Assembly (NCBI RefSeq): GCF_000814905.1
Contig: NZ_JXAG01000035.1
Span: 234,570 to 298,569 of the forward strand
DNA: 64,000 bases
Origin: Enterobacter sp. Bisph1
Lineage (GTDB): Bacteria; Pseudomonadota; Gammaproteobacteria; Enterobacterales; Enterobacteriaceae
Reading direction: 5' to 3'
This document shows, one piece after another, positions 18,705 to 28,856 of the stretch. The number at the start of each line of letters is the position of its first letter. The stretch's first letter is position 1. Both the position numbers and the translations under genes were made by a program. The notes below the pieces were generated by a model. That model had not been told where the DNA came from. It did not search any database and was given only the letters and a program-made list of their open reading frames with translations.

Positions 18705-21097
18705 TAAGGGTTCCTCCGGCAAGTCAGGGGTCCGTAGGTTTGTAATTGATGTTGCGGATTGGCAAGCAGCGTAAAGCGGGTATCGCAGGTTTTACCGTCG
18801 GGTAGACGGATATGCAGGGTGTTGACATCCTCCAGATTCTCCAGCCATGCGAGACCGTCGTAACCGACAATGGCGGGATTTTTACCCGCGCGATCGACCT
18901 GGCTGCCCACGGGAATGTCTTGTCCGTTTTCATCATGGAGAATAACGCTGGCAACCCGCTCCTGTACCATCGGAAACTCCACCAAATAGCCGCTGCGACG
19001 GCGCAGCGAAATCCTCCGCTCCGTCTCTTTCAACTGGGTATCTGCCGGGAGATTGAGGGTATCAATGCTGTAGCTCGCCGGGTAATAGGCGGAAACGCCG
19101 CTTACCAGCAAATAGCCGTTACGGTCGGTTTTGCCCACGGGTTGGTTTTCATAACTCACCGGCACGCCGGCATGACCGTCGGTGCTGATAACGGCAAAGG
19201 CATCGTTGATAAAATTCGCCGGGAAGATCTGGCCATCCATCAGCACCAGCGAGCCAAGGGCTTCGCCCCACCAAGTCATGGTATTGCTTTCACCATAGCC
19301 GCCGCCCTGCAGCTCAATATTGTTGTTGCGCCAGCCCAGCGTGCCCTGCTGATAATGTTTCGCTTGCGACTGGCGCGCCAGCGCCATATCCCAACTAAAG
19401 CCCCCTTCTGTCGGCATCGCGTGGTTATAGTTGAGACGCTGAGTGGTGCCGTAATCAGCCCTGCGTTCGACACTCACCGCTGCGCTGTCGGAATCGCCAA
19501 TCGGAATTTGCAGCGATAGGGCAAAGGTCCAGTCGCCCTGCTGATTATCACGGCTTGCCGCGAGGTAAAGACTGCTGCTGTGCCACAAATTGCGGCTCCA
19601 TGAGAGGTTAAGCAGCTCGGTTTTTTTATTATCGAAGCTGCGCACGCCAATCCACGCAGCGCCAAGGTTTCCAAAATCACCCATGTTAAAGGTCAGGGCA
19701 TATTGGTCGGTATTGCGGCTTAGACTTGCGATCGGCCCGGTCCGGTTATCGACTTGATAGCGATTGCGATTGCGCTGATCGTAGAGCGCCAGATTGCCAA
19801 ATTCGCGATCGCGTCGGCTGTGCTGCGTGGTCACGCTGAACAGCCCTGTATTGTACTGATAGCCCCAGGCCAGTTGGCTACCGCTATCGCCAAACATTTG
19901 GCTTTGTGTCCATGCGCCATTTACCACCCCAAGGCGGCCGAGCCTGATCACCGCTCCGGCACCGCCCAGCGCCAGCGATCGCGCCGCTTCGGCGTGCCCT
20001 TCCAGGGTCAAATAATCCGTGAGCCCGTGGCGGTACGACACGCTTCCCACCAGCGGCCCGTAGTCAAAATTATCGATGCCGTAGTTGCGCCGCAGGGAGC
20101 CGACGGTAATCGCGCCGTCGCTAAGCCCGGGCTTCAGCAGGTCGCTGGCGACATAAAAAGGGAGGGTGGTGCTAACCTGTCGCCCCAGCGCGTCGGTGGT
20201 GACCAGTACAGCATCCCCCGCGCCGTTGATATAGGGCATGTTAGTCAGGGTAAAGGGGCCTGGCTGTAACTGGGTATTCCCGGCGCGGTAACCGTTGATA
20301 AACACATCCACCGAGGTCGGTACCGCCGCCTCGCCAGAAAAGGCGGGCAGCGGCCAGGTGATCAGATCCGGTCGCAACGAGAAATCACGCCCGTAGCTGA
20401 CCCCGCCGATACGCACGCTGTTACTCCAGGTGAGCGCATCGGAAATCACATCCCCCACGCTCCACTGGGTAGCGTCATCTTCATCAGCAAAGGTAAGCGT
20501 GGTGTCATAGCGCATATACCCCTCTGCCTGATTAAAGCTGCCGGAGATTTTCTTGCGCATCGCCCCCGTTGACGTAAGCACGCCATTACCGTTGAAGTAA
20601 CGCAACTCATGCCAGAGAGAAGCCTGGGAGCCAAAATGGCCCGTTGTGCTGGTATAGAGATCGTAATTGAGCAGCGCGCCGTGACCATATTTCGGCACCA
20701 ATCGTCGCAGGCCATTGTTAAAAGCGGTATCCTGCGCCGGCAGCCAGTCGCGGGGAACAAACAGCAGCAGTCGCTGGCCCGCGCTGTCATATTCACTGCG
20801 CACTTTTGCCAGCGCTGAGACATTCACCTCGCCCTGAGGCAGATGTTCAGCGGCGATCCCGGCCTGCAACAAATCGGCGCTGGAGAGGTAAAAGGCGTCC
20901 TGCCGACGGGTCACGGCCACCACCCGCTGGGTATCGTAATGATTAATGACCAGGTTTAAGTGATACACCGCCTGTTGATTAATCGCCCCCGCATCCGGCG
21001 GCGGCGGAAGCCCATCATCTCCCTGTTGCGCCCATGCAGTCGTGCCCGCCAGCCAAATCGTCAGCGGTACAATTAATTGCCTGCGGATGACTGCCAT
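18704..21097 (-). CDS. Outer membrane usher of Csu-type fimbriae
   Basis: 797 residues with a signal peptide (residues 1-23, cut near TAWAQQG). Usher features seen: N-terminal chaperone-binding domain, the beta-barrel with plug domain (VDVFINGYRAGNTQLQPGPF near 260-280), and C-terminal domains with YENQPVGKTDRNGYLLVSG (about 660-678) and the final NPQHQLQTYGPLTCR. It forms the outer membrane pore and assembles the pilus. It overlaps the chaperone gene by 25 bases. The family is CsuD-like, shorter than classical FimD ushers. Confidence 0.88.
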   Translation of the reverse strand: MAVIRRQLIVPLTIWLAGTTAWAQQGDDGLPPPPDAGAINQQAVYHLNLVINHYDTQRVVAVTRRQDAFYLSSADLLQAGIAAEHLPQGEVNVSALAKVRSEYDSAGQRLLLFVPRDWLPAQDTAFNNGLRRLVPKYGHGALLNYDLYTSTTGHFGSQASLWHELRYFNGNGVLTSTGAMRKKISGSFNQAEGYMRYDTTLTFADEDDATQWSVGDVISDALTWSNSVRIGGVSYGRDFSLRPDLITWPLPAFSGEAAVPTSVDVFINGYRAGNTQLQPGPFTLTNMPYINGAGDAVLVTTDALGRQVSTTLPFYVASDLLKPGLSDGAITVGSLRRNYGIDNFDYGPLVGSVSYRHGLTDYLTLEGHAEAARSLALGGAGAVIRLGRLGVVNGAWTQSQMFGDSGSQLAWGYQYNTGLFSVTTQHSRRDREFGNLALYDQRNRNRYQVDNRTGPIASLSRNTDQYALTFNMGDFGNLGAAWIGVRSFDNKKTELLNLSWSRNLWHSSSLYLAASRDNQQGDWTFALSLQIPIGDSDSAAVSVERRADYGTTQRLNYNHAMPTEGGFSWDMALARQSQAKHYQQGTLGWRNNNIELQGGGYGESNTMTWWGEALGSLVLMDGQIFPANFINDAFAVISTDGHAGVPVSYENQPVGKTDRNGYLLVSGVSAYYPASYSIDTLNLPADTQLKETERRISLRRRSGYLVEFPMVQERVASVILHDENGQDIPVGSQVDRAGKNPAIVGYDGLAWLENLEDVNTLHIRLPDGKTCDTRFTLLANPQHQLQTYGPLTCRRNP

Positions 21098-21837
21098 TCG
21101 CTTTCCTTGCTATTAATCGTCGCATTCAGCGTCTCAGGATGATTTACCCCGGCGGGCAGCGGCCAGCTGCGCGCACTGTGGGGTAGAACATAGCCCAATA
21201 GACCTTCGCCAACCTGCCGCCTTTGCCCGCCCTGGCGTATCGTGACCTTACTTAACCGCACATGGACATCGTCATCGTTGCGAACCTCCAGCGCCGGTTT
21301 ACCGTTATGGCGAATAACCTGCCAGCGTAACTTTTGTGCATCGACCAGCGCATGATGCGCGCCGTTGGTATAGGTCTGGATGCCGCTACCGTATACGAAC
21401 AGCGGTATCGAGTAGCGCATTTGCAGTTTGAGGCCCATTTGGGGTTTGTCGACATCATCGGGCTGGGGGATTTCATCAATAATGATGCGATAGGCCTGCT
21501 CGACGCCGACGGGAATCTTCGCCTGCTTGATCAGGCGAATCAGTTGCTTGCTCTCTTTGGCGATTTTTACAATAGGCGGACTGGCCACGATATCGCTTTG
21601 TTGTTGATAACGTTCAAGCCCCCCTTCCTGCCCCCAACGAACAATACGAACCTGCATGGTTGCCGGAATGTCACCCTGGTTTTGAATCCATAACTCGGTG
21701 GCGTTAGTATCAGCCCCCAGCCACGGATCGATAGGCCAGAGCAGAATGGTGGCCGCGGCAAAGGCATTGCCCGCGCCGAGGGTCAGCGCGCCCGCCAACA
21801 GTAAGCCTGCCGGGCGCGCAGCCGAAATGACCTTCAT
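21073..21837 (-). CDS. Periplasmic fimbrial chaperone (CsuC-like)
   Basis: 254 residues with a signal peptide (about 1-28, GAGNAFAA). PapD-like two-domain chaperone: ILLWPIDPWLGADTNATELWIQNQ (first strand region, 31-54), ESKQLIRLI near 95, YRIIIDEIP (about 115-123). It holds pilin subunits in the periplasm by donor-strand complementation and hands them to the usher. It follows the minor pilin by 14 bases and overlaps the usher. Confidence 0.87.
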   Translation of the reverse strand: MKVISAARPAGLLLAGALTLGAGNAFAAATILLWPIDPWLGADTNATELWIQNQGDIPATMQVRIVRWGQEGGLERYQQQSDIVASPPIVKIAKESKQLIRLIKQAKIPVGVEQAYRIIIDEIPQPDDVDKPQMGLKLQMRYSIPLFVYGSGIQTYTNGAHHALVDAQKLRWQVIRHNGKPALEVRNDDDVHVRLSKVTIRQGGQRRQVGEGLLGYVLPHSARSWPLPAGVNHPETLNATINSKESEWQSSAGN

Positions 21838-21851
21838 TTACTTCTCCCTTG

Positions 21852-22406
21852 TTACCATGACAACGTCACAGTGAGTTGATCGGTATAGGTGCCTGCCGGG
21901 CTGAAACCGGTCAGCTGCGCCGCACCGAAAATCGCCAGCGTAATGGCATTACTGTTGCTATAAGTGACGGAAACGGCCTGATTCACCCCAATCTCGCTAT
22001 TGGGCGCCAGCGTGCTGCTGGTATAAAGGCGATACGGCACGCGATCCATTGCGCCGCTGCGTTGCATATTGCGCACGGTAGAGAAGTTTTGCCCGCCGTT
22101 AATGCTCATCGTTAGCGCCACGCCTGGCGTACAGGCCAACGAAAACTGCGCGTTAGGTATAAAGCTGGTGGTCACCCTGCCGCTCTGTACACCAGGGCGG
22201 GTACCAAAATTGAGGGTACCGAGCACGCCTCCGCTATCGCGACCGACTGAACAGCCGGGCGCGACAGTGGCCCCTACGGTGAAGGTTTGCGTCGTCACCG
22301 CAAGCGCCGCTGCCGGCACCAGTACCCCTGACAACATCATCCCCAAAATTGCGCGCAGCGCTCCCCGGTTTCCCGATGAGGAAACATGTATGCCGCATGA
22401 GATCAT
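21852..22406 (-). CDS. Minor fimbrial subunit, SCPU domain
   Basis: 184 residues. An unusually long polar N-terminus precedes the hydrophobic core of the signal peptide (ILGMMLSGVLVPAAALAV), so the start may lie a few codons further in; no strong ribosome-binding site decides it. The mature part is a single spore-coat-U domain with the typical Cys pair (APGCSVG and LACTPG) and the end SPAGTYTDQLTVTLSW. Likely CsuA/CsuB-like adaptor. It is 10 bases after the major pilin. Confidence 0.82.
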   Translation of the reverse strand: MISCGIHVSSSGNRGALRAILGMMLSGVLVPAAALAVTTQTFTVGATVAPGCSVGRDSGGVLGTLNFGTRPGVQSGRVTTSFIPNAQFSLACTPGVALTMSINGGQNFSTVRNMQRSGAMDRVPYRLYTSSTLAPNSEIGVNQAVSVTYSNSNAITLAIFGAAQLTGFSPAGTYTDQLTVTLSW

Positions 22407-22416
22407 CGGCGAATAA

Positions 22417-22986
22417 TTAGTAGATCACGCTGACATTGATCGTATCGGTGTAGGTGCCCGGCACCACGCTCACACTGTTGCCGCCGCCGGTGATACGTCC
22501 GTACAGGGTGTAGTTATCGACGCCGCCGGTGGTGGACGCGGGGCTGAGATCGGTGTTGTTGGCAATCACGTTACTAAAGCCGCTATCGCTGTAGAGGCTG
22601 TAGGCGACCCCTTGCGTCGTGTTGGCGGCGTTAACGAGATAGCGGCCTGGTGTACCTGGCGTACCCACGACCGTCCCCGGCGGAGTAGAGTTGCTGTTGC
22701 CGGTTATTTGTACAGCGTAGTCGGAGGTGGTGCACTGAATACCAAAGCTGTTGCCGCCATTCGCGCCGGCCAACTGTGTCGACAGCTGCGAGAAAGTCGC
22801 CGGATGGGTACCAAAGTCCAGCGTACCGAAGTTAATCCCGTTTTGGCTGGGTGAGCCATTAATTAAGCAGCCATTGGTTAAGGTCAATGTCGCGCCAATT
22901 GTCCCGCTGCTGGTAACCGCACGCGCGTTCTGCGCCGCCATCACCAGCACACCGCTTGCCAGCACATAAAGTAATTTTCTGTTCAT
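22417..22986 (-). CDS. Major fimbrial subunit (CsuA/B-like), SCPU domain
   Basis: 189 residues with signal peptide (MNRKLLYVLASGVLVMAAQNARA) and one spore-coat-U domain: Cys pair in NGCLING and GIQCTTS, and the end VPGTYTDTINVSVIY. The first gene of the five-gene operon (major pilin, minor pilin, chaperone, usher, tip), the order of Acinetobacter csu-type archaic chaperone-usher fimbriae with one subunit gene fewer. GGAGATGGAAAG precedes the ATG. The mature part is rich in Gly, Ser, Thr and Asn. Confidence 0.85.
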   Translation of the reverse strand: MNRKLLYVLASGVLVMAAQNARAVTSSGTIGATLTLTNGCLINGSPSQNGINFGTLDFGTHPATFSQLSTQLAGANGGNSFGIQCTTSDYAVQITGNSNSTPPGTVVGTPGTPGRYLVNAANTTQGVAYSLYSDSGFSNVIANNTDLSPASTTGGVDNYTLYGRITGGGNSVSVVPGTYTDTINVSVIY

Positions 22987-23348
22987 CTTTCCATCTCCGA
23001 TATGACCGCGTGCAAATTATTTCGCAGTGCCAGTAAAGCACGGCGGAAATAAGGGAAACACGCCAAGAAATAAAGCAATAACAGAAATTTAGCTTATGTT
23101 TTCCGCTTCAACCACTTAGCTAATTAATCATAATCAATCTAATATAGAAATGAATTCCCATTCAAATTCAATCAATTAACAATTAAAAACATACTGAAAC
23201 AGAAAACAGGCGGAGAATATATAGTTAAGAGTGTGAAATGAATCACATTAGGAAAATATTATTAAAAGGACCACTGAGGGATATATAAAATATAAACAGG
23301 CGTGAAAAACAGAATATATATTATAGCATCAAAAAAGAGGAAAAATAA
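22987..23348 (-). promoter_or_regulatory. AT-rich leader of the fimbrial operon
   Basis: About 360 bases with no open reading frame of note and very high A+T, unlike the flanking genes. It holds the fimbrial promoter(s) and a CRP site. AT-rich leaders of this kind are commonly bound by H-NS; that is inference here. Confidence 0.55.
23232..23247. promoter_or_regulatory. CRP site upstream of the fimbrial operon
   Basis: TGTGAAATGAATCACA is a perfect TGTGA-N6-TCACA palindrome, about 250 bases upstream of the major pilin start. Confidence 0.7.
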
Positions 23349-23373
23349 GGCGGGTGACTGCTTATCACCCGCC
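23349..23373 (-). terminator. Rho-independent terminator of motAB-cheAW
   Basis: A 9-bp stem GGCGGGTGA/TCACCCGCC with a 7-base loop, followed on the minus strand by TTATTTTT. It lies directly after cheW and isolates the mot-che operon from the fimbrial operon. Confidence 0.85.
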
Positions 23374-23380
23374 CCAATAA

Positions 23381-23884
23381 TTAGGCAACGTGGGTTGTCG
23401 CGATGTCCAGCAGCGCCATTTCTTCGCTGTTGAGCAATTTTTCAATATTAACCAGAATCAGCATACGGTCGCCGAGGGCGCCGAGACCGGTCAGATATTC
23501 CGTTGACAGGGTGACAGCGAATTCCGGTGCCGGGCGAATCTGATCGGAAGCCAGCGACAGCACGTCGGAAACGCCGTCAACCACGATCCCCACCACGCGC
23601 TGGCCGAGATTCAACACGATAACGACCGTGTTGTCATCATACTCAACGTCGCCCTGGCTGAACTTCACGCGCAGGTCGACAATCGGCACGATCACACCGC
23701 GCAGGTTAGTGACGCCCTTAATAAAGTCGGGGGTGTTGGCGATGCGGGTCACCTGATCATAGCCACGAATTTCCTGCACTTTGAGAATATCGATACCATA
23801 TTCTTCATCGCCCAGAGTGAAAACCAGGAACTCCTGACCTGATGGCTCGCCCGCCAGTTTTGCTACATTACTCATACCGGTCAT
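23381..23884 (-). CDS. cheW: Chemotaxis adaptor CheW
   Basis: 167 residues, normal for CheW. It links receptor tips to the CheA kinase at the membrane arrays. Visible features are [21 protein letters not shown] near the start, [20 protein letters not shown] (about 48-67) and [10 protein letters not shown]. It follows cheA by 21 bases. In E. coli tar comes next; here a terminator and a fimbrial operon intervene. Confidence 0.97.
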   Translation of the reverse strand: MTGMSNVAKLAGEPSGQEFLVFTLGDEEYGIDILKVQEIRGYDQVTRIANTPDFIKGVTNLRGVIVPIVDLRVKFSQGDVEYDDNTVVIVLNLGQRVVGIVVDGVSDVLSLASDQIRPAPEFAVTLSTEYLTGLGALGDRMLILVNIEKLLNSEEMALLDIATTHVA

Positions 23885-23905
23885 GTTTTATACCTTCTTA
23901 ACGAA

Positions 23906-25951
23906 TCAGGCGGCTGTATGCGCCATACGATGTTCACGATTCAAACCCTGCAGCGCTGATACATCAACAATCAGCGCAACGCTACCATCACCGAGAATGG
24001 TGGCAGCGGAAATGCCTGGCACTTTGCGATAGTTACTTTCCAGGTTTTTAACCACTACTTGATGCTGCCCAATCAGCTGATCGACCAGCAACGCGTAGCG
24101 ACGACCCGCGCTTTGCAGAATAACAACAATGCCCTGCGTGGCTTCGGTTTTCGCACCCAGCACATCGAACACTTTCCACAGTTCCACCAGCGGCAGGTAT
24201 TCACCGCGCACTTCCAGCACGCGCTCGCCGCCCGCCAGCGGATGCAGATCTTCTTCGCGTGGCTGCAGGGATTCCATTACCGCGTTCAACGGCAGAATAA
24301 AGACTTCGTTATTCACTTTCACCGACATCCCGTCAAGGATCGCCAGCGTCAGCGGCAGCAGGATACGGATTGTTGTCCCGGTGCCCTGCTTAGATTTGAT
24401 TTCAACGTGGCCGCCCATCTCCTGGATGTTACGTTTTACCACGTCCATCCCTACGCCACGGCCGGAGACGTCGGTTACCTGCTCAGCGGTGGAGAAGCCC
24501 GGCGCAAAAATAAGCATGCCGACATCTTCATCAGACATATTCTCGCTGACCGCCATGCCCTGAGACATCGCTTTTGCCAGAATACGTTCGCGGTTGAGAC
24601 CGGCACCGTCATCGGTGACTTCGATACAGATGTTCCCGCCCTGGTGTTCCGCGGAAAGAATCAGGTTGCCGATAGGCGACTTCCCTGCTTCCACACGTTT
24701 TTCCGGCGTTTCGATACCGTGGTCGAGGCTGTTACGCACCAAGTGCGTTAACGGGTCGATAATACGTTCGATCAGGCTCTTATCCAGTTCAGTCGAGCTG
24801 CCTTGCAGGGTCAGTTCAACCTGTTTATCCAGCTTGCTCGCCAGATCGCGAACCAGACGCGGGAAGCGGCTAAAGACGTATTCCATCGGCATCATACGGA
24901 TGGACATCACCGATTCCTGCAGATCGCGGGCGTTGCGCTGCAGCTGGCTCATGCTGGTGATCAGATCGCCATGAGTTACCGGATCCAGCTCGTTAGAGCG
25001 CTGCGCCAGCATTGACTGGGTAATCACCAGTTCGCCCACCAGGTTAATCAGCTGGTCAACTTTTTCTACCGCTACGCGGATACTGGTTGATTCACTGGCG
25101 CGGGCCGCTGGTTTCTCACGACCGGCTGGTGCTTCTTTCGCTACCGCTTTTAACGCTGGTGCAGCGGCAGGTGCAGCCTGCACTGCCGGAACAGCGGCCG
25201 CGGCCGGTGCTTCTGCCACTTCTGGCGTCGCTTCAACAGCGGCAGGTGCGGCAGCCGCTTTTTCAAAGCCAATCTGATCGGCTTCGATGACAAAGCACAG
25301 TACCGCGATCACGTCATCTTCACCGACGCCGCCATCCAGCGTGACGCTCAGGGTATCTTTGCCCTTCACGACATTGCTCAGGGTGCCCAGGTTGCTGAGT
25401 TCCTCTTCGAGCAGGTCGACTTCACCCTCTTTCAGACGAGACAGCACAATTCGCAATTTCCCATCGTCGGCATTCGGCGCGGTTTGCGCGTCAGAGGCGG
25501 GCGCAGCCGACTCTACAACAGAGAGTTTTGCACCACTCGCGGCAGGAACGACCTCTCCTTTTGCTTCCAGCGCCAGCTGACGCAGAGCATTGCAGATGTA
25601 TTCGAAGCTTGCGGCATCAGGCTCTTGCGAGCTTTTATAGGCATCGAGCTGTTCCTGCATAATATCTTTAGTTTCCAAAAACAGGTTGATAATGTCGGTG
25701 TTGAGCTGCATCTCGCCACGCCGAGCCTCATCAAGCAGGTTTTCCATCAGGTGGGTTGTTTCCTGCAAGATGGTAAAGCCAAATGTACCCGCACCGCCTT
25801 TTATCGAGTGCGCTGCGCGGAAGATGGCGTTGAGCTGTTCTGAATCCGGCGCTTCCGGCACCAGATCCAATAAATGTTGTTCCATATCGGCCAACAGTTC
25901 GTCGGCCTCATCAAAGAATGTTTGGTAAAAATCACTAATATCCATGCTCAC
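23906..25951 (-). CDS. cheA: Chemotaxis histidine kinase CheA
   Basis: 681 residues (E. coli 654); the extra length is an Ala/Pro-rich linker (about 235-280). Domains: HPt with His in RAAHSIKGGAGTFGF (about 48), CheY/CheB-binding P2, dimerisation P3, ATPase P4 with DPLTHLVRNSLDHGIE (N box), DDGAGLN and GRGVGMDVVK, and a CheW-like P5 at the end. It autophosphorylates in response to receptor signals and feeds CheY and CheB. The start is 4 bases after motB. Confidence 0.98.
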   Translation of the reverse strand: MSMDISDFYQTFFDEADELLADMEQHLLDLVPEAPDSEQLNAIFRAAHSIKGGAGTFGFTILQETTHLMENLLDEARRGEMQLNTDIINLFLETKDIMQEQLDAYKSSQEPDAASFEYICNALRQLALEAKGEVVPAASGAKLSVVESAAPASDAQTAPNADDGKLRIVLSRLKEGEVDLLEEELSNLGTLSNVVKGKDTLSVTLDGGVGEDDVIAVLCFVIEADQIGFEKAAAAPAAVEATPEVAEAPAAAAVPAVQAAPAAAPALKAVAKEAPAGREKPAARASESTSIRVAVEKVDQLINLVGELVITQSMLAQRSNELDPVTHGDLITSMSQLQRNARDLQESVMSIRMMPMEYVFSRFPRLVRDLASKLDKQVELTLQGSSTELDKSLIERIIDPLTHLVRNSLDHGIETPEKRVEAGKSPIGNLILSAEHQGGNICIEVTDDGAGLNRERILAKAMSQGMAVSENMSDEDVGMLIFAPGFSTAEQVTDVSGRGVGMDVVKRNIQEMGGHVEIKSKQGTGTTIRILLPLTLAILDGMSVKVNNEVFILPLNAVMESLQPREEDLHPLAGGERVLEVRGEYLPLVELWKVFDVLGAKTEATQGIVVILQSAGRRYALLVDQLIGQHQVVVKNLESNYRKVPGISAATILGDGSVALIVDVSALQGLNREHRMAHTAA

Positions 25952-25955
25952 GCTA

Positions 25956-26915
25956 TCACCTCGGATTGGCTTGGGGCGACCCAGGAACTGCTGCCGGAGA
26001 CGAGGTTGCTGGCGCCGGTGCTACCGTTGCCGCCTGCTCTGGCTGTGTAATGGCGCTTAAAGGCGCGCTCTGACTTTCGGCGTTCTCATGCAGAATGGCC
26101 GCTTCTGCTTGTTTGTTTAATACCAAAAGACTAATTCGGCGGTTGATTGCTTCATCCGGACCCCGATTCACCAGGCGCATTGATGCCGCCATACCGACAA
26201 CGCGCATTACTTTGCCGTCATCAAGACCGCCAGCAACCAGCTCGCGGCGCGACGCATTAGCGCGGTCGGCGGAGAGCTCCCAGTTGCTGTACCCTTTATC
26301 GCCATTGGCGTAGGGGGCGTCATCGGTGTGACCAGAGAGGCTCACTTTATTCGGGATGCCGTTCAGCACCGGGGCAATGGCCCGTAAAATATCGCGCATA
26401 TAAGGTTCGACTTCCGCGCTGCCGGTTTTAAACATCGGCCGGTTCTGGCTGTCGATAATCTGTATACGCAACCCTTCCTGTACGAGGTCGATTTTCAAAT
26501 GCGGGCGTAGGGCACGCAGTTTCGGATCGGCTTCAATTAACTGGTCCAGATCGCCGCGCAGTTTGCTCAAGCGCGACTGCTCCATGCGTTTTTTCAGATC
26601 GTCAATATTCGGCTGTTTTTGCACTTCGCCATGCTGCTGCGTGTAATCATCGCCACCGCCCGGAATGGGGCTGTCGCTGTTCGAAATTCTCGGCCCACCG
26701 GTCACCGCTGTTGCCAGCGGCGTGCGGAAATACTCCGCAATCTGGATAAGCTCTTTAGGACTGGAGATGGAGATCAGCCACATCACCAGGAAAAACGCCA
26801 TCATCGCCGTCATAAAGTCGGCATAGGCAATTTTCCAGGAGCCGTGTCCGCCGCCGCCATGGCCTTTATGTTTTTTTCGTCTAACTACGACGATCGGATG
26901 AGACTGGTTTTTCAT
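25956..26915 (-). CDS. motB: Flagellar stator protein MotB
   Basis: 319 residues. A short cytoplasmic start (residues 1-27), one membrane helix with the proton-carrying Asp in [16 protein letters not shown] (about Asp32), a plug, and an OmpA-like peptidoglycan-binding domain ([20 protein letters not shown] about 195-214). The last 40 residues are rich in Ala and Pro. With MotA it forms the proton-driven stator anchored to the cell wall. It overlaps motA by 4 bases. Confidence 0.97.
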   Translation of the reverse strand: MKNQSHPIVVVRRKKHKGHGGGGHGSWKIAYADFMTAMMAFFLVMWLISISSPKELIQIAEYFRTPLATAVTGGPRISNSDSPIPGGGDDYTQQHGEVQKQPNIDDLKKRMEQSRLSKLRGDLDQLIEADPKLRALRPHLKIDLVQEGLRIQIIDSQNRPMFKTGSAEVEPYMRDILRAIAPVLNGIPNKVSLSGHTDDAPYANGDKGYSNWELSADRANASRRELVAGGLDDGKVMRVVGMAASMRLVNRGPDEAINRRISLLVLNKQAEAAILHENAESQSAPLSAITQPEQAATVAPAPATSSPAAVPGSPQANPR

Positions 26916-27799
26916 GCGTCCTCAGTCGTCGTCTGTTGGTTAGGGTTTCTGACCGCGCGCACATGTTCATCCAATTCGATAAACGATGGACGCTCGCTGG
27001 AGTACAGGGTCTTACGACCAAACTCTACGGCGATAGGCGGCGCGTAGCCGTTAAGGTTCGACAACAGTGTGATCTTCACGCACTGCATCATTTTGGCGGT
27101 TTCGGCGCTCTTCTGGCGCAGCACGCTGGCCAGTGGAGAAATGAAACCATAAGCCAGAAGGATACCGAGGAACGTCCCCACCATCGCATGCGCAATCAAC
27201 GCACCGAGCTCTGCCGCCGGGCGATCCGCCGAGGCCAGCGCATGCACCACCCCCATTACTGCGGCGACGATACCGAAAGCGGGCAACGAGTCGCCGACCG
27301 CCGAGAGGGCGTTGGCCGGGACTTCAGCTTCGCTCTCATGGGTTTCGATCTCTTCATCCATCAACGCTTCAATTTCGAAGGTATTCATGTTGCCGCTGAT
27401 GATAAGCCGCAGATAATCCACGATAAATTCAAGCATCGTCGCATCCGCTAAAATGCGCGGATAGCTGGCGAAAATCTCGCTCTCTTTCGGGTTTTCAATA
27501 TCCCGTTCCAGCGAGAACATCCCTTGCTGACGTGATTTCGCCATCAGGCGATAGAGCAGCGCCAGCAGGTCCATATACATACTTTTGGTGTACTTCGAAC
27601 GGCGAAACAGCAAAGGCATCGCTTTCAGCGTTCCCTTGATGGCTTTACCGTTGTTGCCCACAATAAATGCACCTACCCCCGCGCCCCCGATGATGATCAG
27701 TTCAGACGGTTGATAAAGTGCCCCAAGTTCTCCGCCGGTCATCATATAACCGCCAAAGACTGCACCAAGAACAACCAGGTAACCTAATACGATAAGCAC
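26912..27799 (-). CDS. motA: Flagellar stator protein MotA
   Basis: 295 residues, the E. coli length, from a GTG start preceded by GAAGGATG. Four membrane helices; the cytoplasmic loop between helices 2 and 3 holds the charged residues that touch FliG (region RRSKYTK and ERDIENP). [18 protein letters not shown] is helix 3. First gene of motA-motB-cheA-cheW. I could not find a convincing sigma-28 promoter in the 75 bases between it and the flhC terminator. Confidence 0.97.
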   Translation of the reverse strand: MLIVLGYLVVLGAVFGGYMMTGGELGALYQPSELIIIGGAGVGAFIVGNNGKAIKGTLKAMPLLFRRSKYTKSMYMDLLALLYRLMAKSRQQGMFSLERDIENPKESEIFASYPRILADATMLEFIVDYLRLIISGNMNTFEIEALMDEEIETHESEAEVPANALSAVGDSLPAFGIVAAVMGVVHALASADRPAAELGALIAHAMVGTFLGILLAYGFISPLASVLRQKSAETAKMMQCVKITLLSNLNGYAPPIAVEFGRKTLYSSERPSFIELDEHVRAVRNPNQQTTTEDA

Positions 27800-27875
27800 G
27801 ACATCATCCTTCTGCTAATGACTAAGGGCTCGGGACAAACATTGACAGGGTTAACGCGAATAGCAGGCAAAAAAA

Positions 27876-27901
27876 AGCAGCGGCATTACTGCACCGCTGC
27901 T
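27876..27901 (-). terminator. Rho-independent terminator of flhDC
   Basis: Stem AGCAGCGG/CCGCTGCT with a 10-base loop and, on the minus strand, a run of eight T. Confidence 0.85.
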
Positions 27902-27924
27902 GGAGTGTTTTCCACCTGATTCGG

Positions 27925-28503
27925 TTAAACAGCCTGATCGATCTGTTCATCCAGCAGTTGTGGATTAATATCGGCAGCTTCCGGGGAAAGTTTACGTCTT
28001 TTTACCGCGCGGGACGGCGGTTGGCATAAACTACAAGCAAAGCTACCCACAGGCTGATGAGCGTGAGTAATAAAATTACCCGCGCAGCAATTACAGCGAG
28101 ACAACTCCAGCATTCCGCTTTCCACGAAACGAACCAGCGTCCAGGCGCGCGTTAGCGCCAGCAGCGGTCCTTCGTCAGATTGTGGGCATTGTTCGAGGTA
28201 AAGTCGGTACGCTTTAATGACCGCGTCAACGCCACTGCAAAGGCCTGTTTTTAACAAAAATTGCCAGGCGTTACAGAACATAGACGCGTGGATGTTTTGC
28301 TCCCAGGTCATAAACCAGTCGGTGGAGAACGGCAGCATGCCTTTCGGCGGCGGGCTGCCACGTAACTCTTTATAGAGTTTGATAAGACGACCGCGGCTAA
28401 GCTGCGTCTCGCTCTCCAGCATTTGTAAACGCGCACCCAGCGTAATCAGTTCCATTGCTAACTGAATATCGCGTGCTTCCTGAACAATGCTTTTTTCGCT
28501 CAT
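27925..28503 (-). CDS. flhC: Flagellar master regulator subunit FlhC
   Basis: 192 residues as in E. coli. With FlhD it forms the FlhD4C2 activator of class II flagellar promoters. A C-terminal zinc site is visible: CNCCAGNF (about 137-144) and CSLCQPP (about 157-163). Starts 2 bases after flhD, so the two are co-translated. Confidence 0.98.
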   Translation of the reverse strand: MSEKSIVQEARDIQLAMELITLGARLQMLESETQLSRGRLIKLYKELRGSPPPKGMLPFSTDWFMTWEQNIHASMFCNAWQFLLKTGLCSGVDAVIKAYRLYLEQCPQSDEGPLLALTRAWTLVRFVESGMLELSRCNCCAGNFITHAHQPVGSFACSLCQPPSRAVKRRKLSPEAADINPQLLDEQIDQAV

Positions 28504-28505
28504 CG

Positions 28506-28856
28506 TTACGCCCTTTTCTTTCTGGCCGCGTCGCCGGTCTGGGTAGATTCATTGAGCAGTCGCGTGGAAAGTAAAATCCCGGTGTGAACTTGCTGTAAAT
28601 CGTCCACGCGTGATTCCTGGGTCAGACGAGTAATGGTCTGATGGCTGTCAAAACGAAACTGACAAATGAGCTGATTGGTTTCAGCCAACTTGACCATTTG
28701 CGGAAGGGTTAAATCACCCAGTGTAGATGCCATCTCTTCACTAATACCGAGACGGAACATTGCGGACGGTTTGTCCTGGCTAATTAAACGCTGAGCAAGA
28801 AGTAAATATGACAAATTGATGTCATAAACATGTTTCAGCAACTCGGATGTATGCAT
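28506..28856 (-). CDS. flhD: Flagellar master regulator subunit FlhD
   Basis: 116 residues from the ATG at 28856 (start [19 protein letters not shown], the E. coli length). An ATG three codons upstream (28865) is possible, but GGGA lies at proper distance for the inner start. Helical dimer with a Cys-free core here; binds FlhC and helps choose target promoters. A long leader and promoter region with CRP and RcsAB sites lies upstream. Confidence 0.96.
   Translation of the reverse strand: MHTSELLKHVYDINLSYLLLAQRLISQDKPSAMFRLGISEEMASTLGDLTLPQMVKLAETNQLICQFRFDSHQTITRLTQESRVDDLQQVHTGILLSTRLLNESTQTGDAARKKRA

Noticed and set aside
27800..27875. Sigma-28 promoter for motA
   Set aside because: Expected from relatives, but no TAAA-N15-GCCGATAA-like match was found in the gap, so none is reported.
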